Made by a program: the position numbers and the translations under genes
Part shown: piece after piece, positions 22,332 to 31,567 of the stretch
Position numbering within the stretch: the first letter of the stretch is position 1
Layout: every line of letters begins with the position of its first letter
DNA from: Halalkalibacter wakoensis JCM 9140
GTDB lineage: Bacteria; Bacillota; Bacilli; Bacillales; Bacillaceae_D
Direction: 5' to 3'
DNA: 64,000 bases
Assembly (NCBI RefSeq): GCF_000513095.1
Contig: NZ_BAUT01000009.1
Location: 29,104 to 93,103, forward strand
Notes under the pieces: generated by a model
Told to the model about the DNA's origin: nothing
The model's input: the letters and a program-made list of their open reading frames with translations, nothing else
Databases searched by the model: none

Positions 22332-22771
22332 TTCAATAGTAGTACAACTTCTTTTCTACCATTGACGAACGCGTTAAACATACTCTCAACAAAAGAATAA
22401 TTTGCCGACAGCGTAATATCACCCATAATTCCCGTTGGATCAGGGATACTTAAGGAGATTCCCGCAAATAAACTAATAATCCCAACGATGACAGCATAGA
22501 TCACGGATAATGATACATTCCGAATCAACCTTGCCTCTATACCGCTTTGCACATGACGATTCATAAAAAATCCAATAGTAAAAAAGATAATACCTGGAAT
22601 GAGTAAAAATAAAAAGAGCCCACTTGTCGTTCGAAGGGCACCCTCAAACATTAATGCATTGGCTGTATAGTTTACGCTGGTCATATGGCTAAGCATAAAT
22701 ACATCAGTTAACGAAACAAATTTAATCGCATTTGCGAGTCCACCAATTTCTGGAGCCAATAAGTCGCGCAT
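22310..22771 (-). CDS. Putative membrane protein, unknown
   Basis: A 153-residue hydrophobic protein with three likely membrane helices (TSGLFLFLLIPGIIFFTIGFF, VSLSVIYAVIVGIISLFAGI, and a weaker N-terminal one). I do not recognise a family. It overlaps the start of the TcaA-like pseudogene and may belong to the same decayed unit. No convincing Shine-Dalgarno precedes the first ATG, so the gene may be a 5'-truncated remnant. Confidence 0.5.
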   Translation of the reverse strand: MRDLLAPEIGGLANAIKFVSLTDVFMLSHMTSVNYTANALMFEGALRTTSGLFLFLLIPGIIFFTIGFFMNRHVQSGIEARLIRNVSLSVIYAVIVGIISLFAGISLSIPDPTGIMGDITLSANYSFVESMFNAFVNGRKEVVLLLKWEGGLS

Positions 22772-22890
22772 ATAACGTAAAAACTAGTAAAAAATCTCAT
22801 TTTAATAAGGGGATTAAAACATTATTCGTTATTCGTAATACAGAACGAGTGAGACCTTTGGACAAGATCTAGTGAATAAGACAGAAAATA

Positions 22891-23055
22891 GTCAGAAGTT
22901 AGGGTATCTTCTGACAGGTTGCCGGGAAAATTTCAGGATCTTGTCAGAAGTTTGACCACCTTCTGACTGGTTGCCGGGAAAATTTCAGGATCCTGTCAGA
23001 AGTTTGACCACCTTCTGACTGGTTACCGGGAAAATTTCAGGATCTTGTCAGAAAA
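22891..23055. repeat. 52-bp tandem palindromic repeat array (3.2 copies)
   Basis: Units start at 22891, 22943, 22995 and 23047, exactly 52 bp apart. Each contains the inverted repeat GTCAGAAG...CTTCTGAC (8-bp stem, 9-nt loop) followed by GGTTGCCGGGAAAATTTCAG. Copies 2 and 3 are almost identical, copy 1 differs mainly in its loop, and copy 4 is cut short. The rest of 22772-23225 holds only the leader of the aldehyde dehydrogenase gene. Confidence 0.9.
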
Positions 23056-23225
23056 CTAGATTCCTTCTTCATATTAAACCCCTACTCCCTATATTCCTGT
23101 CTCCTGAAAACTCAATAACTACTATTTGTAATTCACTCTAGCAAATACTATACTGATTAAAATTGACTTCAATCATATAAACGTCTCAAACAAACCAGTG
23201 ATTACCTACAGGAGGGTATGCAGAA

Positions 23226-24593
23226 TTGAATGCCTCTTTACTAATTCAGAAACAAAAACAATTTTTCCAAACAGGCAAAACAAAAGAAATTGCTTTTCGA
23301 ATGAATTCGTTACAATCACTAAAAGATGGGATTAAAGCGAATGAAGATAAGCTTCTTCAAGCCTTACAAGAAGACTTGAACAAATCGGAATTTGAAGCGT
23401 ACACAAGTGAAATTGGAATTGTACTTGAGGAAATTCGTTTCACCCTAAAAAAATTACAATCTTGGGCGAAACCGAAAAAAGTAAAAACACCAATGACTCA
23501 CATAGGTTCATCCAGCTATATTTATTCTGAACCGTATGGGGTGGCCTTTATTATCGCTCCGTGGAATTATCCTTTTCAATTAGCGATCGCCCCCTTAATT
23601 GGTGCTATCGCCGCAGGAAATTGCGCCATTTTAAAGCCTTCAGAGCTAACTCCGAAAACATCTGAAGTTTTGCAAAATTTGATTTCTGAGTCTTTTCCCA
23701 AGGAGTATTTGACTGTCGTTCAAGGTGGCGTGGAAGAAAGCCAAACCCTTTTAGAGGAAAACTTTGACTATATCTTTTTCACAGGCAGTGTGCCAGTTGG
23801 AAAAATCATCATGGAGTCGGCTGCCAAAACATTGACACCCGTTACTCTAGAATTAGGCGGAAAAAGTCCATGTATTGTACACGAAGATGCTCATATACAA
23901 CTGGCGGCCAAACGGATTGCATGGGGAAAGTTTATGAATGCAGGTCAAACGTGTGTAGCACCTGATTATTTGTATGTTCACAAAAACATAAAAAAAGAAT
24001 TTATGAAGTGTTTTCATCAAGCCATTCAAGAATTGTACGGAAAGGAACCGTTAAAAAACCCAAACTATACGCGAATTGTGAGTGAAAAACACTTTATACG
24101 GCTACAATCTTTTGTTCAACATGGTACAATTGCAATAGGAGGCAAAACAGATAAAGACACGTTAACCATTGAACCAACTGTACTGGAAGGTGTCTCTTGG
24201 GAAGATGCCATTATGAAAGATGAAATTTTCGGTCCAATTCTTCCTGTTTTAGAGTATGATCGACTGTCTAATGTTATAGAAGACATACACAACCATCCAA
24301 ACCCACTTGCTCTTTATGTATTTTCTGAAGATACGAATGTGCAACAAAAAGTGGTAAACAGCGTTTCGTTTGGAGGGGGTTGCATCAATGACACTGTCTA
24401 TCATATTACATCACCCTATTTGCCGTTTGGTGGTGTTGGTACAAGCGGGGTTGGTGCTTATCATGGAAAAGGAAGCTTTGATACGTTCTCACATCAAAAA
24501 AGCATATTAAAACAAACAACCCGCTTTGATATCCCGTTGCGGTACCCAAATGTGAAAAACGGGTTGAAAAAGATAAAATATTTCTTGAAATAA
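23226..24593 (+). CDS. Aldehyde dehydrogenase (class 3 / fatty-aldehyde type)
   Basis: NAD(P)-dependent aldehyde oxidation. The 455-residue length and short N terminus fit the class 3 group (AlkH/YwdH-like). Motifs include IIAPWNYPFQLA, the cofactor loop FTGSVPVGK, the general base Glu in LELGGKSP (~210) and the catalytic Cys in NAGQTCVAPDY (~243). The start is TTG: AGGAGG lies 9 nt upstream, and the nearest ATG (23230) is out of frame and stops after a few codons. The C terminus, rich in basic residues and hydrophobics, could associate with membranes. The hemolysin III-family gene follows after 33 nt. Confidence 0.9.
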   Translation: MNASLLIQKQKQFFQTGKTKEIAFRMNSLQSLKDGIKANEDKLLQALQEDLNKSEFEAYTSEIGIVLEEIRFTLKKLQSWAKPKKVKTPMTHIGSSSYIYSEPYGVAFIIAPWNYPFQLAIAPLIGAIAAGNCAILKPSELTPKTSEVLQNLISESFPKEYLTVVQGGVEESQTLLEENFDYIFFTGSVPVGKIIMESAAKTLTPVTLELGGKSPCIVHEDAHIQLAAKRIAWGKFMNAGQTCVAPDYLYVHKNIKKEFMKCFHQAIQELYGKEPLKNPNYTRIVSEKHFIRLQSFVQHGTIAIGGKTDKDTLTIEPTVLEGVSWEDAIMKDEIFGPILPVLEYDRLSNVIEDIHNHPNPLALYVFSEDTNVQQKVVNSVSFGGGCINDTVYHITSPYLPFGGVGTSGVGAYHGKGSFDTFSHQKSILKQTTRFDIPLRYPNVKNGLKKIKYFLK

Positions 24594-24626
24594 ATATTAC
24601 TGATTCAGAAGAAGGAGAAATTCAAA

Positions 24627-25264
24627 ATGGCGAATACTCACACGTTTTCAAAAGGAGAGGAAATAGCTAATGCGATCACACACGGAATTGGTGCGCTTTT
24701 AAGCATCGCCGCCTTAGTTATTTTAATTGTCTTCTCTTCATTATATGGCACAGCTTGGCATGTCGTAAGTTTTACATTATTCGGTACAACGATGGTGTTG
24801 CTTTACACCTCTTCGACCCTCGTTCACAGCTTCCCACCTGGTCGAGCAAAAAATGTCTTTGAAATACTTGATCATTCTTCGATCTACTTTTTTATCGCAG
24901 GGTCATACACTCCATTCTTATTTGTTGCCGTCCAAGGCGCTTTAGGATGGACCTCTTCGGAATTGTCTGGGGGCTGGCGATTGGTGGAACGGTGTTCAAG
25001 TCATTTTTCGTAAAAAAATACCTTCACTTATCAACGCTTCTATACGTTTTAATGGGGTGGATGATTGTATTTGCTTGGGGTCCTTTAGTTGAAAATGTTT
25101 CAACACAAGGATTGGCATTTTTAGTTATTGGCGGTGTTTTATATTCAGTCGGTGCTATCTTTTATGTATGGCGAGGATTCTCGTATCACCATGCCATTTG
25201 GCATCTGTTTGTTGTCGCCGGGACCATTATGCACTTTTTCTCCGTTTTAACTTTATTGTCATAG
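24627..25264 (+). pseudogene. Hemolysin III / PAQR-family membrane protein, one frameshift
   Basis: Seven-helix membrane protein of the hemolysin III (YqfA) family. Piece 1 (24627-~24952) carries EEIANAITHGIGALLS and LDHSSIYFFIAGSYTPF, piece 2 (~24953-25264) WGLAIGGTVFKSFF to AIWHLFVVAGTIMHFFSV with the conserved C-terminal His residues. One missing C at 24952-24954 (ACCTC for ACCCTC) breaks the frame; restoring it gives GWTLFGIVWGLAIGG and a ~212-residue protein of normal length. All family motifs are otherwise intact, so an assembly error is as likely as inactivation. GGAG precedes the ATG by 10 nt. Confidence 0.8.
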
Positions 25265-25354
25265 TCAACTAGTTGAATTAAATTGCAAAAGAAAAGTGCA
25301 ATGGCATTAATTGTCCATTGCATTTTTTAACGTTATCCTAAAAGCTGTCATTTT

Positions 25355-25576
25355 TTACTCGATGCAATCGAAATAAGCCAGATTAACCCCCGACTTCACG
25401 ATCACCGGAAAACCACCCGCATCATAACAACTGTTTGCTATTTTTGTTACTTCGATATAACTAAAATAAGATTGTGAAGCCAATAAAAAAGAGACCACTA
25501 AAACCGCTAACACGAGGATTGCAAGTAAACTTTGAATGGGTGTAATTTCTTGTATTCTTTTTATATCCTTGACCAC
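25355..25576 (-). CDS. Small single-span membrane protein, unknown
   Basis: A 73-residue protein with one membrane helix (SLLAILVLAVLVVSFLLA) and a short C-terminal tail with two Cys (NSCYDAGG ... YFDCIE) that may lie outside the cell. The GTG at 25576 is preferred because GAGGAG sits 7 nt upstream; the ATG at 25591 overlaps that site. The pattern resembles small Bacillus proteins of unknown function; no role can be given. Confidence 0.6.
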   Translation of the reverse strand: MVKDIKRIQEITPIQSLLAILVLAVLVVSFLLASQSYFSYIEVTKIANSCYDAGGFPVIVKSGVNLAYFDCIE

Positions 25577-25807
25577 AAATATTCTCCTCATTGCTTATTT
25601 CTAAAAAATTTCTATTATCATAACCGCTAAGTAATGTGAGCATAGTTGCTTTGGTTCTTGCCTTTAGTTTCCCTTCTAATACCCCTCTTCTTTACTATAC
25701 ACCAATCATTCTTTATTTCTCCCTTTGTCTAGTACCATTGTTCATTTTCCATTAATTTAGCTGTTCTTTCACATAAAGCTCCCTTTCAATCCAACAAATG
25801 TTTATAG

Positions 25808-26176
25808 CTATAAACTAGTCACATTATCAAAAGAGATTGGTTCTTCATTAATGAACACAACGATTTCCTCATGTTCTGGGTCTAATGTTACTTTATAAAC
25901 ATGTTGTTTGACTGCACCATTTTGTTGATCAGCCTCAGCTACCTTTACAAATAATGCTTTTCCTTCTGCCTCAATTTCCGTCAAAACGGTTCCATTTGAT
26001 TGATAGACTATATACGCAATATTGTCATGACCGAAAATAAGTTGTAGTGAATATTCAGAGTCTATTTTCCCTTGTACATCATAAGGCACAACCTCTAGTT
26101 CACTTATACTCAAACTTGATACTGTACAAGCTCCTAGAAACATTGTGATCAATAAAACGAATAGTCTAATTTTCAA
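25808..26176 (-). CDS. Small lipoprotein, unknown
   Basis: A 122-residue putative lipoprotein: the N terminus LKIRLFVLLITMFLGACTVS is a type II signal peptide with lipobox LGAC. The mature part is mostly beta-strand-like (YIVYQSNGTVLTEIEAEGKA) with no known motif. The long upstream frame (to 26389) is an artefact overlapping the ASCH gene; the TTG start at 26176 has GGAGGAG about 8 nt upstream. It lies just downstream of the ASCH gene in the same direction. Confidence 0.65.
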   Translation of the reverse strand: MKIRLFVLLITMFLGACTVSSLSISELEVVPYDVQGKIDSEYSLQLIFGHDNIAYIVYQSNGTVLTEIEAEGKALFVKVAEADQQNGAVKQHVYKVTLDPEHEEIVVFINEEPISFDNVTSL

Positions 26177-26249
26177 TAAGCTCACTCCTCCTCCCCTAAA
26201 AAATGAAACAAGCAGCACTAGCTTTCCTTTCAAAATATAATGAAACAAA

Positions 26250-26717
26250 TCACATTTTTCTTTTAAATAAAACCTTAAACCTTTCACAAACAACAGGAAT
26301 TTGATCATGAAAGTCTTTCTTGATCGCTTCAAATTCATTTTTAAAAAAGGCCTCATGAACCTCACGCCAATGTTGCAAAGACCGGTCACCTTCCCCTTCT
26401 AAATAAGCATGCTCTTTTGTCACTTCATTAAACGGTACCACTTCTACTGACGTCGTCTCTGCTACAGCGATAGCTTGCCCATCTCCGTCTAGTATGATAT
26501 TAATAAGGCCAGGATACGGCAATTCCTCATTTTCTAGTTCATAGAGCGTATAATTTGATGCTGTTGCTGTCTTTTTCCCTTGTAACACTAAATTTGCCAA
26601 ATCATCAGCCATTTCTTTTGATGCTCCAAATGCCCACGCAGTATAAGTTTTTTCCGCAGTATTTGGATTCATTTTTCTAAAATCTTCCCACATTTGAGTA
26701 ATTGACTCATTTTTCAT
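26250..26717 (-). CDS. ASCH domain-containing protein
   Basis: A 155-residue ASCH-domain protein (PUA-like fold, expected to bind RNA or nucleotides). Typical features are AWAFGASKEMADDLANLVLQ, GKKTATASNYTLYE with the GKKTAT loop, and VEVVPFNEVTKEHAYLEGEGD near the C terminus. Some members hydrolyse N4-acetylcytidine, which cannot be confirmed here. The start ATG has AAGAAGG 9 nt upstream. It stands alone or is loosely cotranscribed with the downstream lipoprotein. Confidence 0.85.
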   Translation of the reverse strand: MKNESITQMWEDFRKMNPNTAEKTYTAWAFGASKEMADDLANLVLQGKKTATASNYTLYELENEELPYPGLINIILDGDGQAIAVAETTSVEVVPFNEVTKEHAYLEGEGDRSLQHWREVHEAFFKNEFEAIKKDFHDQIPVVCERFKVLFKRKM

Positions 26718-26787
26718 TTATATCAACCTTCTTCCACTTTTATATTACCATAAATATCCAAGCGATTATCTAAAATTCTTCTCATTC

Positions 26788-26819
26788 AAAAAAGCGCTCC
26801 GCTTCTTCAACGGAACGCT
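26788..26819 (-). terminator. Intrinsic terminator upstream of ASCH gene
   Basis: On the minus strand, stem AGCGTTCCG / CGGAGCGCT (one mismatch) with a 9-nt loop is followed by six T. It would end transcripts coming from the 27.1-27.7 kb membrane-protein gene. Confidence 0.7.
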
Positions 26820-27131
26820 CTGATTCATTTGAAGAATGCGCACAATCTTCAAAGAAACCTAGTTTTGGCTTAATAGTAAACGAATGTCACATACTTGAAA
26901 TTGGGTAGCTTCCAACAGTTTAGTGCCTCATTAAACCCCTTCATCTCAGTAGCCTTCATTCACTACGTACTTCTTTTTCCTCACCTTAAAAAAATTCGAT
27001 GAGACTATAAAAATGACCTTTTTTATTGTAGTTTTTCATAAAAAACTCCTCTCTACTGGAGAATTCTCTTTATTCGTTTTTCATCAGTCTATATGAATTA
27101 CCACAGGCAACATGGATATCTTAAATCCACA
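26820..27131. other. Non-coding stretch
   Basis: About 310 bp without a supported gene. A minus-strand frame of some 24 codons (MKGFNEALNCWKLPNFKYV...) has no ribosome site and no family match. Nothing else is seen. Confidence 0.4.
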
Positions 27132-27701
27132 TTAATCATTTACAGGAACCCACTCTACTTTCTCATGTTCGATTAGTGATTCAATTGTTTGTAAATGATT
27201 GGTATTGCTTATTATTTCATATCCATTGAGAGAATGATAATCCACGTCTATATATAAATCAGATATCCTTGAAACACCTTCGCGGACTTCATTATTAATC
27301 GTAATTGCTATCGTATATCTATTATCTGAATAAAGAGCATCTTCATCTTTTTTTAACTCTAATTCCGAAAAATCCTCCAAAATAGCGTGAATGATTGACT
27401 CATCTTCAATGGTTGCTCTTACTTCTGTATTAGGAATCTGGCCAGATATGTCGTTAATGGCAATAGACATCGCTTTTACAGTACTGTCGTCATGTAATTG
27501 ATCTTCAAAAAGCTCTTCAAATGTTGAATACCTCGTTTGATCGATCGCAAATATCGTCGCTGTGACAAGAATCAATAAGGTTACAAAGATTAAGATTTTA
27601 TTTTTCATAAAAAAACTCAACAGAACCGCTACACCAATGAGGGCCATTGCAATAAGAAACCAATGAAATAAATGCCATGAAACGTCAAATATTACGTTCA
27701 T
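27132..27701 (-). CDS. Membrane-anchored protein, unknown
   Basis: A 189-residue protein with two N-terminal membrane helices (FLIAMALIGVAVLLSFF and ILIFVTLLILVTATIFAI) and an acidic C-terminal domain of about 135 residues probably outside the membrane (STFEELFEDQLHDDSTVKAM; later DLYIDVDYHSLNGYE). I do not recognise the family. GGAGGG lies 9 nt before the ATG. It is not obviously in an operon. Confidence 0.6.
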   Translation of the reverse strand: MNVIFDVSWHLFHWFLIAMALIGVAVLLSFFMKNKILIFVTLLILVTATIFAIDQTRYSTFEELFEDQLHDDSTVKAMSIAINDISGQIPNTEVRATIEDESIIHAILEDFSELELKKDEDALYSDNRYTIAITINNEVREGVSRISDLYIDVDYHSLNGYEIISNTNHLQTIESLIEHEKVEWVPVND

Positions 27702-27785
27702 GAATGAATCCCTCCTTTCTTTTTACTCTAACACACTTTTCCATTGTCCAGCACGAAGTAAACCATTTATAGAGCTAGTTTCACT

Positions 27786-27837
27786 ACACGCTTAAAAACT
27801 CTGTGCACAAAGTAGTGCACAGAGTTTTTAAGCGTGT
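27786..27837. terminator. Strong terminator hairpin after scoB
   Basis: A perfect 23-bp inverted repeat with a 6-nt loop. The inner part on the minus strand (AAAAACTCTGTGCAC...GTGCACAGAGTTTTT) forms a stem ending in five T and terminates the thiolase-scoA-scoB operon, whose last stop codon is 2 nt away; on the + strand TTTT follows the outer stem. Confidence 0.85.
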
Positions 27838-27838
27838 T

Positions 27839-28500
27839 TTACTTTTCTTTTTTCATAAACAACTCATCTGAAAGAATCAACTCAGGCTCCGTACAATTCT
27901 GAATATCCTCAATCGAAAAACCCTCTACCACTTCAACCAGCTCCAACCCCTTCTCCGTCACATCTATCACGGCCCGATCCGTTATAATCCGATTCACAAC
28001 CTTTTGACCCGTTAGTGGCAAAGAGCATTTTTTTAATACTTTCGGTTCACCCGCTTTATTAACGTGTTCCATAATCACGACGACTTTTTTAGCTCCGTGA
28101 ACTAAATCCATCGCACCTCCCATCCTTTAATCATTTTTCCGGGAATCATCCAGTTTGCTAAATCACCATTTTCAGCCACTTCCATGCCACCTAAAATCGC
28201 TAAATCAATATGCCCCCCTCGAATCATCGCAAACGACTCTGCATTACTAAAAAAACTTGCACCTGGCATCGCGGTGACCGTTTCTTTTCCGGCATTAATT
28301 AAATCAGGGTCAACATTGTCTTCGGTTGGGTAAGGTCCAATTCCTAATAATCCATTTTCTGATTGCAAAACAATGTTTTTGTTTTCAGAAATGTAATTAG
28401 CGACCATCGTCGGCATGCCAATTCCAAGATTTACGTAAAAGCCGTCCTGTATCTCTTTTTCTGCTCTTTTGGCAATTTGAATTCTCACATTTTTGCTCAT
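27839..28500 (-). pseudogene. scoB: 3-oxoacid CoA-transferase subunit B, one frameshift
   Basis: Beta subunit of succinyl-CoA:acetoacetate CoA-transferase. Piece 1 (28500-~28123) holds [17 protein letters not shown] and the catalytic Glu in [10 protein letters not shown] (~48), then [20 protein letters not shown]. Piece 2 (to 27839) holds [20 protein letters not shown] single missing G in the GG before ATGGGAGG (~28123) breaks the frame; restoring it gives [20 protein letters not shown] and a ~219-residue protein of normal length. Because the rest is perfectly conserved and scoA has the same type of lesion, a sequence error is likely. The gene follows scoA by 25 nt. Confidence 0.85.
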
Positions 28501-28525
28501 CGTTTCTCCTCCAATGTTTCGTTTT

Positions 28526-29220
28526 TTAAGATTGTACGGTTAAACGCTCGATTCGTTTTTCTTGTTTCCCGACAACGAGACCTTGAACGTAAATACTTGG
28601 AGTATGAATTTGATCTGGATCTAATTCACCTACTTCAACAATTTCCTCGACCTCAGCGATCGTGACTTTTCCAGCTGCAGCCATCATCGGATTAAAGTTT
28701 TGAGCTGTTTTTCTGTATACTAAATTCCCTTGCTTATCTGCTTTCCACGCCCGAATGAAACTAACATCCGCGCTGAATGCTTCTTCTAATAAATACTCTT
28801 TTCCATCGAATACTCTTGTTTCTCGGCCTTCCGCAATCGGTGTTCCTACTCCAGCTGGTGTATAAAAAGCCGGAATGCCCGCTCCGCCTGCTCGAATTTT
28901 TTCTGCTAAGGAACCTTGAGGTACAAGCTGAACCTCTAGTTCCCCACTAAGCACTTGTCTTTCAAACTCTTTATTTTCTCCAACATAAGAGGCTATCATT
29001 TTTTTTATTTGTTTGTTGTTTAAAAGAAGACCAAGGCCCCAATCATCTACTCCGCAGTTGTTTGATATGACCGTTAAGTCTTTTGTTTTTTTCTCGCATA
29101 AAGCCTTAATAAGATTTTCCGGAATGCCTACAAGCCCAAATCCTCCGACCATTAACGTCATGCCATCTTTAATTTCTGCTACTGCCTCTTCGAAACTCGA
29201 ATATATTTTTTCATATCCAT
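28526..29220 (-). CDS. scoA: 3-oxoacid CoA-transferase subunit A, frameshift near start
   Basis: Alpha subunit of the acetoacetate CoA-transferase. The intact frame from [20 protein letters not shown] to RIERLTVQS covers most of the protein, with the GGFG loop, [13 protein letters not shown] and [12 protein letters not shown]. Upstream, the same frame reads [18 protein letters not shown], the normal N terminus, but has no start codon. An ATG at 29220 with a good GAGGGAGAGGGG site is one base out of frame; one extra G after ATGG joins the two as [14 protein letters not shown]. So a single base is missing near 29215. It starts 13 nt after the thiolase stop. Translation from the internal ATG at 29161 would lose 20 residues. 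Confidence 0.85.
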
Positions 29221-29233
29221 TCCCCTCTCCCTC

Positions 29234-30427
29234 TTAATCTTTTTCAATAATTGTCGCCACGCCTTGACCTCCGCCAATACACAAAGTCGCTAAGCCGTAT
29301 TGGCCATTGCTTCGTTGTAATTCATGAATAAGTGTGACAAGAATTCTTGCTCCACTTGCGCCAATGGGGTGTCCTAAAGCAATTGCTCCCCCATTGACAT
29401 TTAAAATATCTTTCGAAAATTGCAGTTCTTTTCCGACTGCTAAAGCTTGGGCTGCAAAGGCCTCATTTGCTTCAATTACACTCAGTTGATCCATCTTAAT
29501 TCCAGCCTTCTCTAACGCTTTTTTTGTAGCTGGCACCGGACCTAAGCCCATCACACTTGGGTCAATGGCAGCACTTGCATTCGCCCGAATCGTCACTAAC
29601 GGTTTCAACCCTAACTCCTCGGCTTTACGACGGCTCATCACAAGTAAGGCTGCAGCTCCATCATTAATACCAGAAGCATTACCTGCTGTCACACTGCCTT
29701 CTTTTTTAAAAGCTGGTCGTAACTTGCTTAATTTCTCTACGGTCGTACCTGCTTTTACGTACTCATCTGTTTCAAATACAATTGATTCCCCTTTACGTTG
29801 AGGGATTTCTACTGGGACGATTTCGTCTTTAAACTTGCCTGTTTCTATTGCTCTTGCCGCTTTTTCTTGACTCCACGCTGCAAATTCATCTTGTTCCTCT
29901 CGTGTAAGCTCATGTTTGTCACAAATATTTTCAGCTGTCATTCCCATATGGTAATCATTTGAAGCACACCATAACCCGTCGTGAACCATACTATCTACAA
30001 ACTTCTGATCCCCCATTCGAAAGCCTTCTCTCGCATTCATCGATAAATAAGGCGCTTGACTCATGTTTTCCATTCCACCAGCAATAACCACTTCCGCATC
30101 TCCTGTTAAGATCGCCTGGGCTGCCAAATGAACGGCTTTCAATCCAGAACCGCAAACTTTGTTAATTGTTAACGCAGGAACGCTCTCTGGCAAACCAGCA
30201 TGAAGTGCCGCTTGTCTAGCTGGATTTTGACCTAGCCCCGCTTGAAGAACATTCCCCATAATGACTTCATCGACTTGATTCTCATTAATCCCAACCTTTG
30301 TCATTACCCCATTTAAAACCTTCGCTCCTAATTGAACAGCATTGATATTTTTTAAGCTTCCGCCAAAACTTCCAATAGCAGTTCTGACAGCGCTTACAAT
30401 AACAACTTCATTTGAATTCTTCATCAA
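29234..30427 (-). CDS. Acetyl-CoA C-acetyltransferase (thiolase)
   Basis: A 397-residue thiolase II that cleaves acetoacetyl-CoA to two acetyl-CoA (or the reverse). The nucleophilic Cys is in [12 protein letters not shown] (~93), the His in [17 protein letters not shown] (~354) and the second Cys in LCIGGGQG (~384). It is the first gene of the thiolase-scoA-scoB operon, which converts acetoacetate to acetyl-CoA, and is divergent from a LysR-type regulator gene 126 bp away. GAGGAAG precedes the ATG. The AtoB/MmgA type is likely; no anomaly. Confidence 0.95.
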   Translation of the reverse strand: MMKNSNEVVIVSAVRTAIGSFGGSLKNINAVQLGAKVLNGVMTKVGINENQVDEVIMGNVLQAGLGQNPARQAALHAGLPESVPALTINKVCGSGLKAVHLAAQAILTGDAEVVIAGGMENMSQAPYLSMNAREGFRMGDQKFVDSMVHDGLWCASNDYHMGMTAENICDKHELTREEQDEFAAWSQEKAARAIETGKFKDEIVPVEIPQRKGESIVFETDEYVKAGTTVEKLSKLRPAFKKEGSVTAGNASGINDGAAALLVMSRRKAEELGLKPLVTIRANASAAIDPSVMGLGPVPATKKALEKAGIKMDQLSVIEANEAFAAQALAVGKELQFSKDILNVNGGAIALGHPIGASGARILVTLIHELQRSNGQYGLATLCIGGGQGVATIIEKD

Positions 30428-30553
30428 CTTCCTCCTCGCTTAATCGTTATCTGAATTTTTCAACCAATGTCTTTATTTAAGTTTACAACATTCGTTATAT
30501 GAGTAAAATGAATAAAAGTAATATAAATCATTACGATTCAGAATAAATGAGGG
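30428..30553. promoter_or_regulatory. Divergent promoter region, thiolase operon / LysR gene
   Basis: AT-rich 126-bp region between divergent genes, where a LysR-type protein usually binds. It includes ATTC-N16-GAAT (about 30490-30513). The exact operator and promoters are not clear. Confidence 0.45.
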
Positions 30554-31441
30554 ATGGTTTTGGAATTAAAAGACCTACGTTATTTTATAGAAATTGTCCA
30601 TTATGGAAGCTTTACAAAAGCAGCAGCAAATACTTATATCTCCCAGCCTACTTTAAGTAAATCGTTAAAAAAGTTGGAGACAGAGCTAAAAGTGGAGCTG
30701 TTTGATCGTTCTACAAGGAAACTCAAATTAACTGATGCAGGAGAAATTGTATACAAACAAGGTGTAAAGATAATAGGAGCTACAACTGAACTTTCAACAT
30801 TATTAGATGATCTAATCCATTTGCCAACCGGGAACATTAAAATAGGAATTCCCCCATTAATAGGAACCCTCATTTTTCCTGCGATTGCAAAAAATTTCGG
30901 GAAAACGTATCCCGAAGTGACCTTGGAATTAGTCGAATTAGGAACAAAACGGATTGAGCATTTAGTGGAAGAGGGACAAGTGGATGTTGGCATTATCGTT
31001 TTACCTGTTGAAAACAGCAACTTTAACATTCTTCCTTTTTTCAAAGAGGAATTTATGTTATATACTTACGCCAATCACAACCTTGCCAAAGAAGAGTCTG
31101 TTAACATCAAACAGCTCGAGAAGGAGAGCTTTATCTTATTTAACAGAGAGTTCGCCTTACATAAACTGACGATTGAGCACTGCCAACATGCAGGTTTTCA
31201 ACCAAACATTGCTTATGAAAGTTCACAGTGGGATTTAATAGCTGAACTTGTAAGTGCCGAGTTAGGAATTACCCTCTTACCTAAATGGATCTACGCAAAA
31301 ATGGATCCAAAGTCGATACAAATTACACCTTTACACAATCCTCCACTATGGGAACTTGGAATTATTACAAAAAAGGACAGCTACCAATCTTTTGCGGTAC
31401 GAACATTGCTTTCGTTTTTGTCAAAAGAGTTTAAAATGTAG
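30554..31441 (+). CDS. LysR-family transcriptional regulator
   Basis: A 295-residue LTTR. The N-terminal winged helix contains GSFTKAAANTYISQPTLSKS and LKKLETELKVELFDRSTRKL; residues ~90-290 form the periplasmic-binding-like effector domain. Its divergent position next to the acetoacetate operon suggests it controls that operon, with an organic acid or CoA ester as effector (inference). Start: ATG at 30554 touches the GAGGG site; TTG at 30560 has better spacing and would give MELKDLRYF, the more usual LTTR N terminus. A hairpin terminator follows. Confidence 0.9.
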   Translation: MVLELKDLRYFIEIVHYGSFTKAAANTYISQPTLSKSLKKLETELKVELFDRSTRKLKLTDAGEIVYKQGVKIIGATTELSTLLDDLIHLPTGNIKIGIPPLIGTLIFPAIAKNFGKTYPEVTLELVELGTKRIEHLVEEGQVDVGIIVLPVENSNFNILPFFKEEFMLYTYANHNLAKEESVNIKQLEKESFILFNREFALHKLTIEHCQHAGFQPNIAYESSQWDLIAELVSAELGITLLPKWIYAKMDPKSIQITPLHNPPLWELGIITKKDSYQSFAVRTLLSFLSKEFKM

Positions 31442-31459
31442 CTAAAAGTAAAAAACAAA

Positions 31460-31492
31460 GGATAATACGTACGCATACGTATTATCCTATTC
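31460..31492 (+). terminator. Terminator of LysR gene
   Basis: Perfect 12-bp stem GGATAATACGTA / TACGTATTATCC with a 4-nt loop, 18 nt after the stop codon; the T tract that follows is short. Confidence 0.6.
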
Positions 31493-31567
31493 GTCTTGTT
31501 GATCATGCATTCAACTTGATCTTCCTTGTACTAGCTAAAGCACAGAGTAAACAGGCACAACCTCTTT

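Noticed and set aside
22891..23055. Possible CRISPR array
   Set aside because: The whole 52-bp unit repeats, including the part between hairpins; there are no unique spacers and no cas genes. The same holds for the 4.7, 13.4 and 38.8 kb arrays.
25808..26389. 193-residue version of the small lipoprotein
   Set aside because: The N-terminal 71 codons overlap the ASCH gene and precede a clear lipoprotein signal peptide with its own ribosome site.
26830..27131. Transposase fragment in the 26.9 kb gap
   Set aside because: The short minus-strand frames show no motif that I can assign to any transposase.
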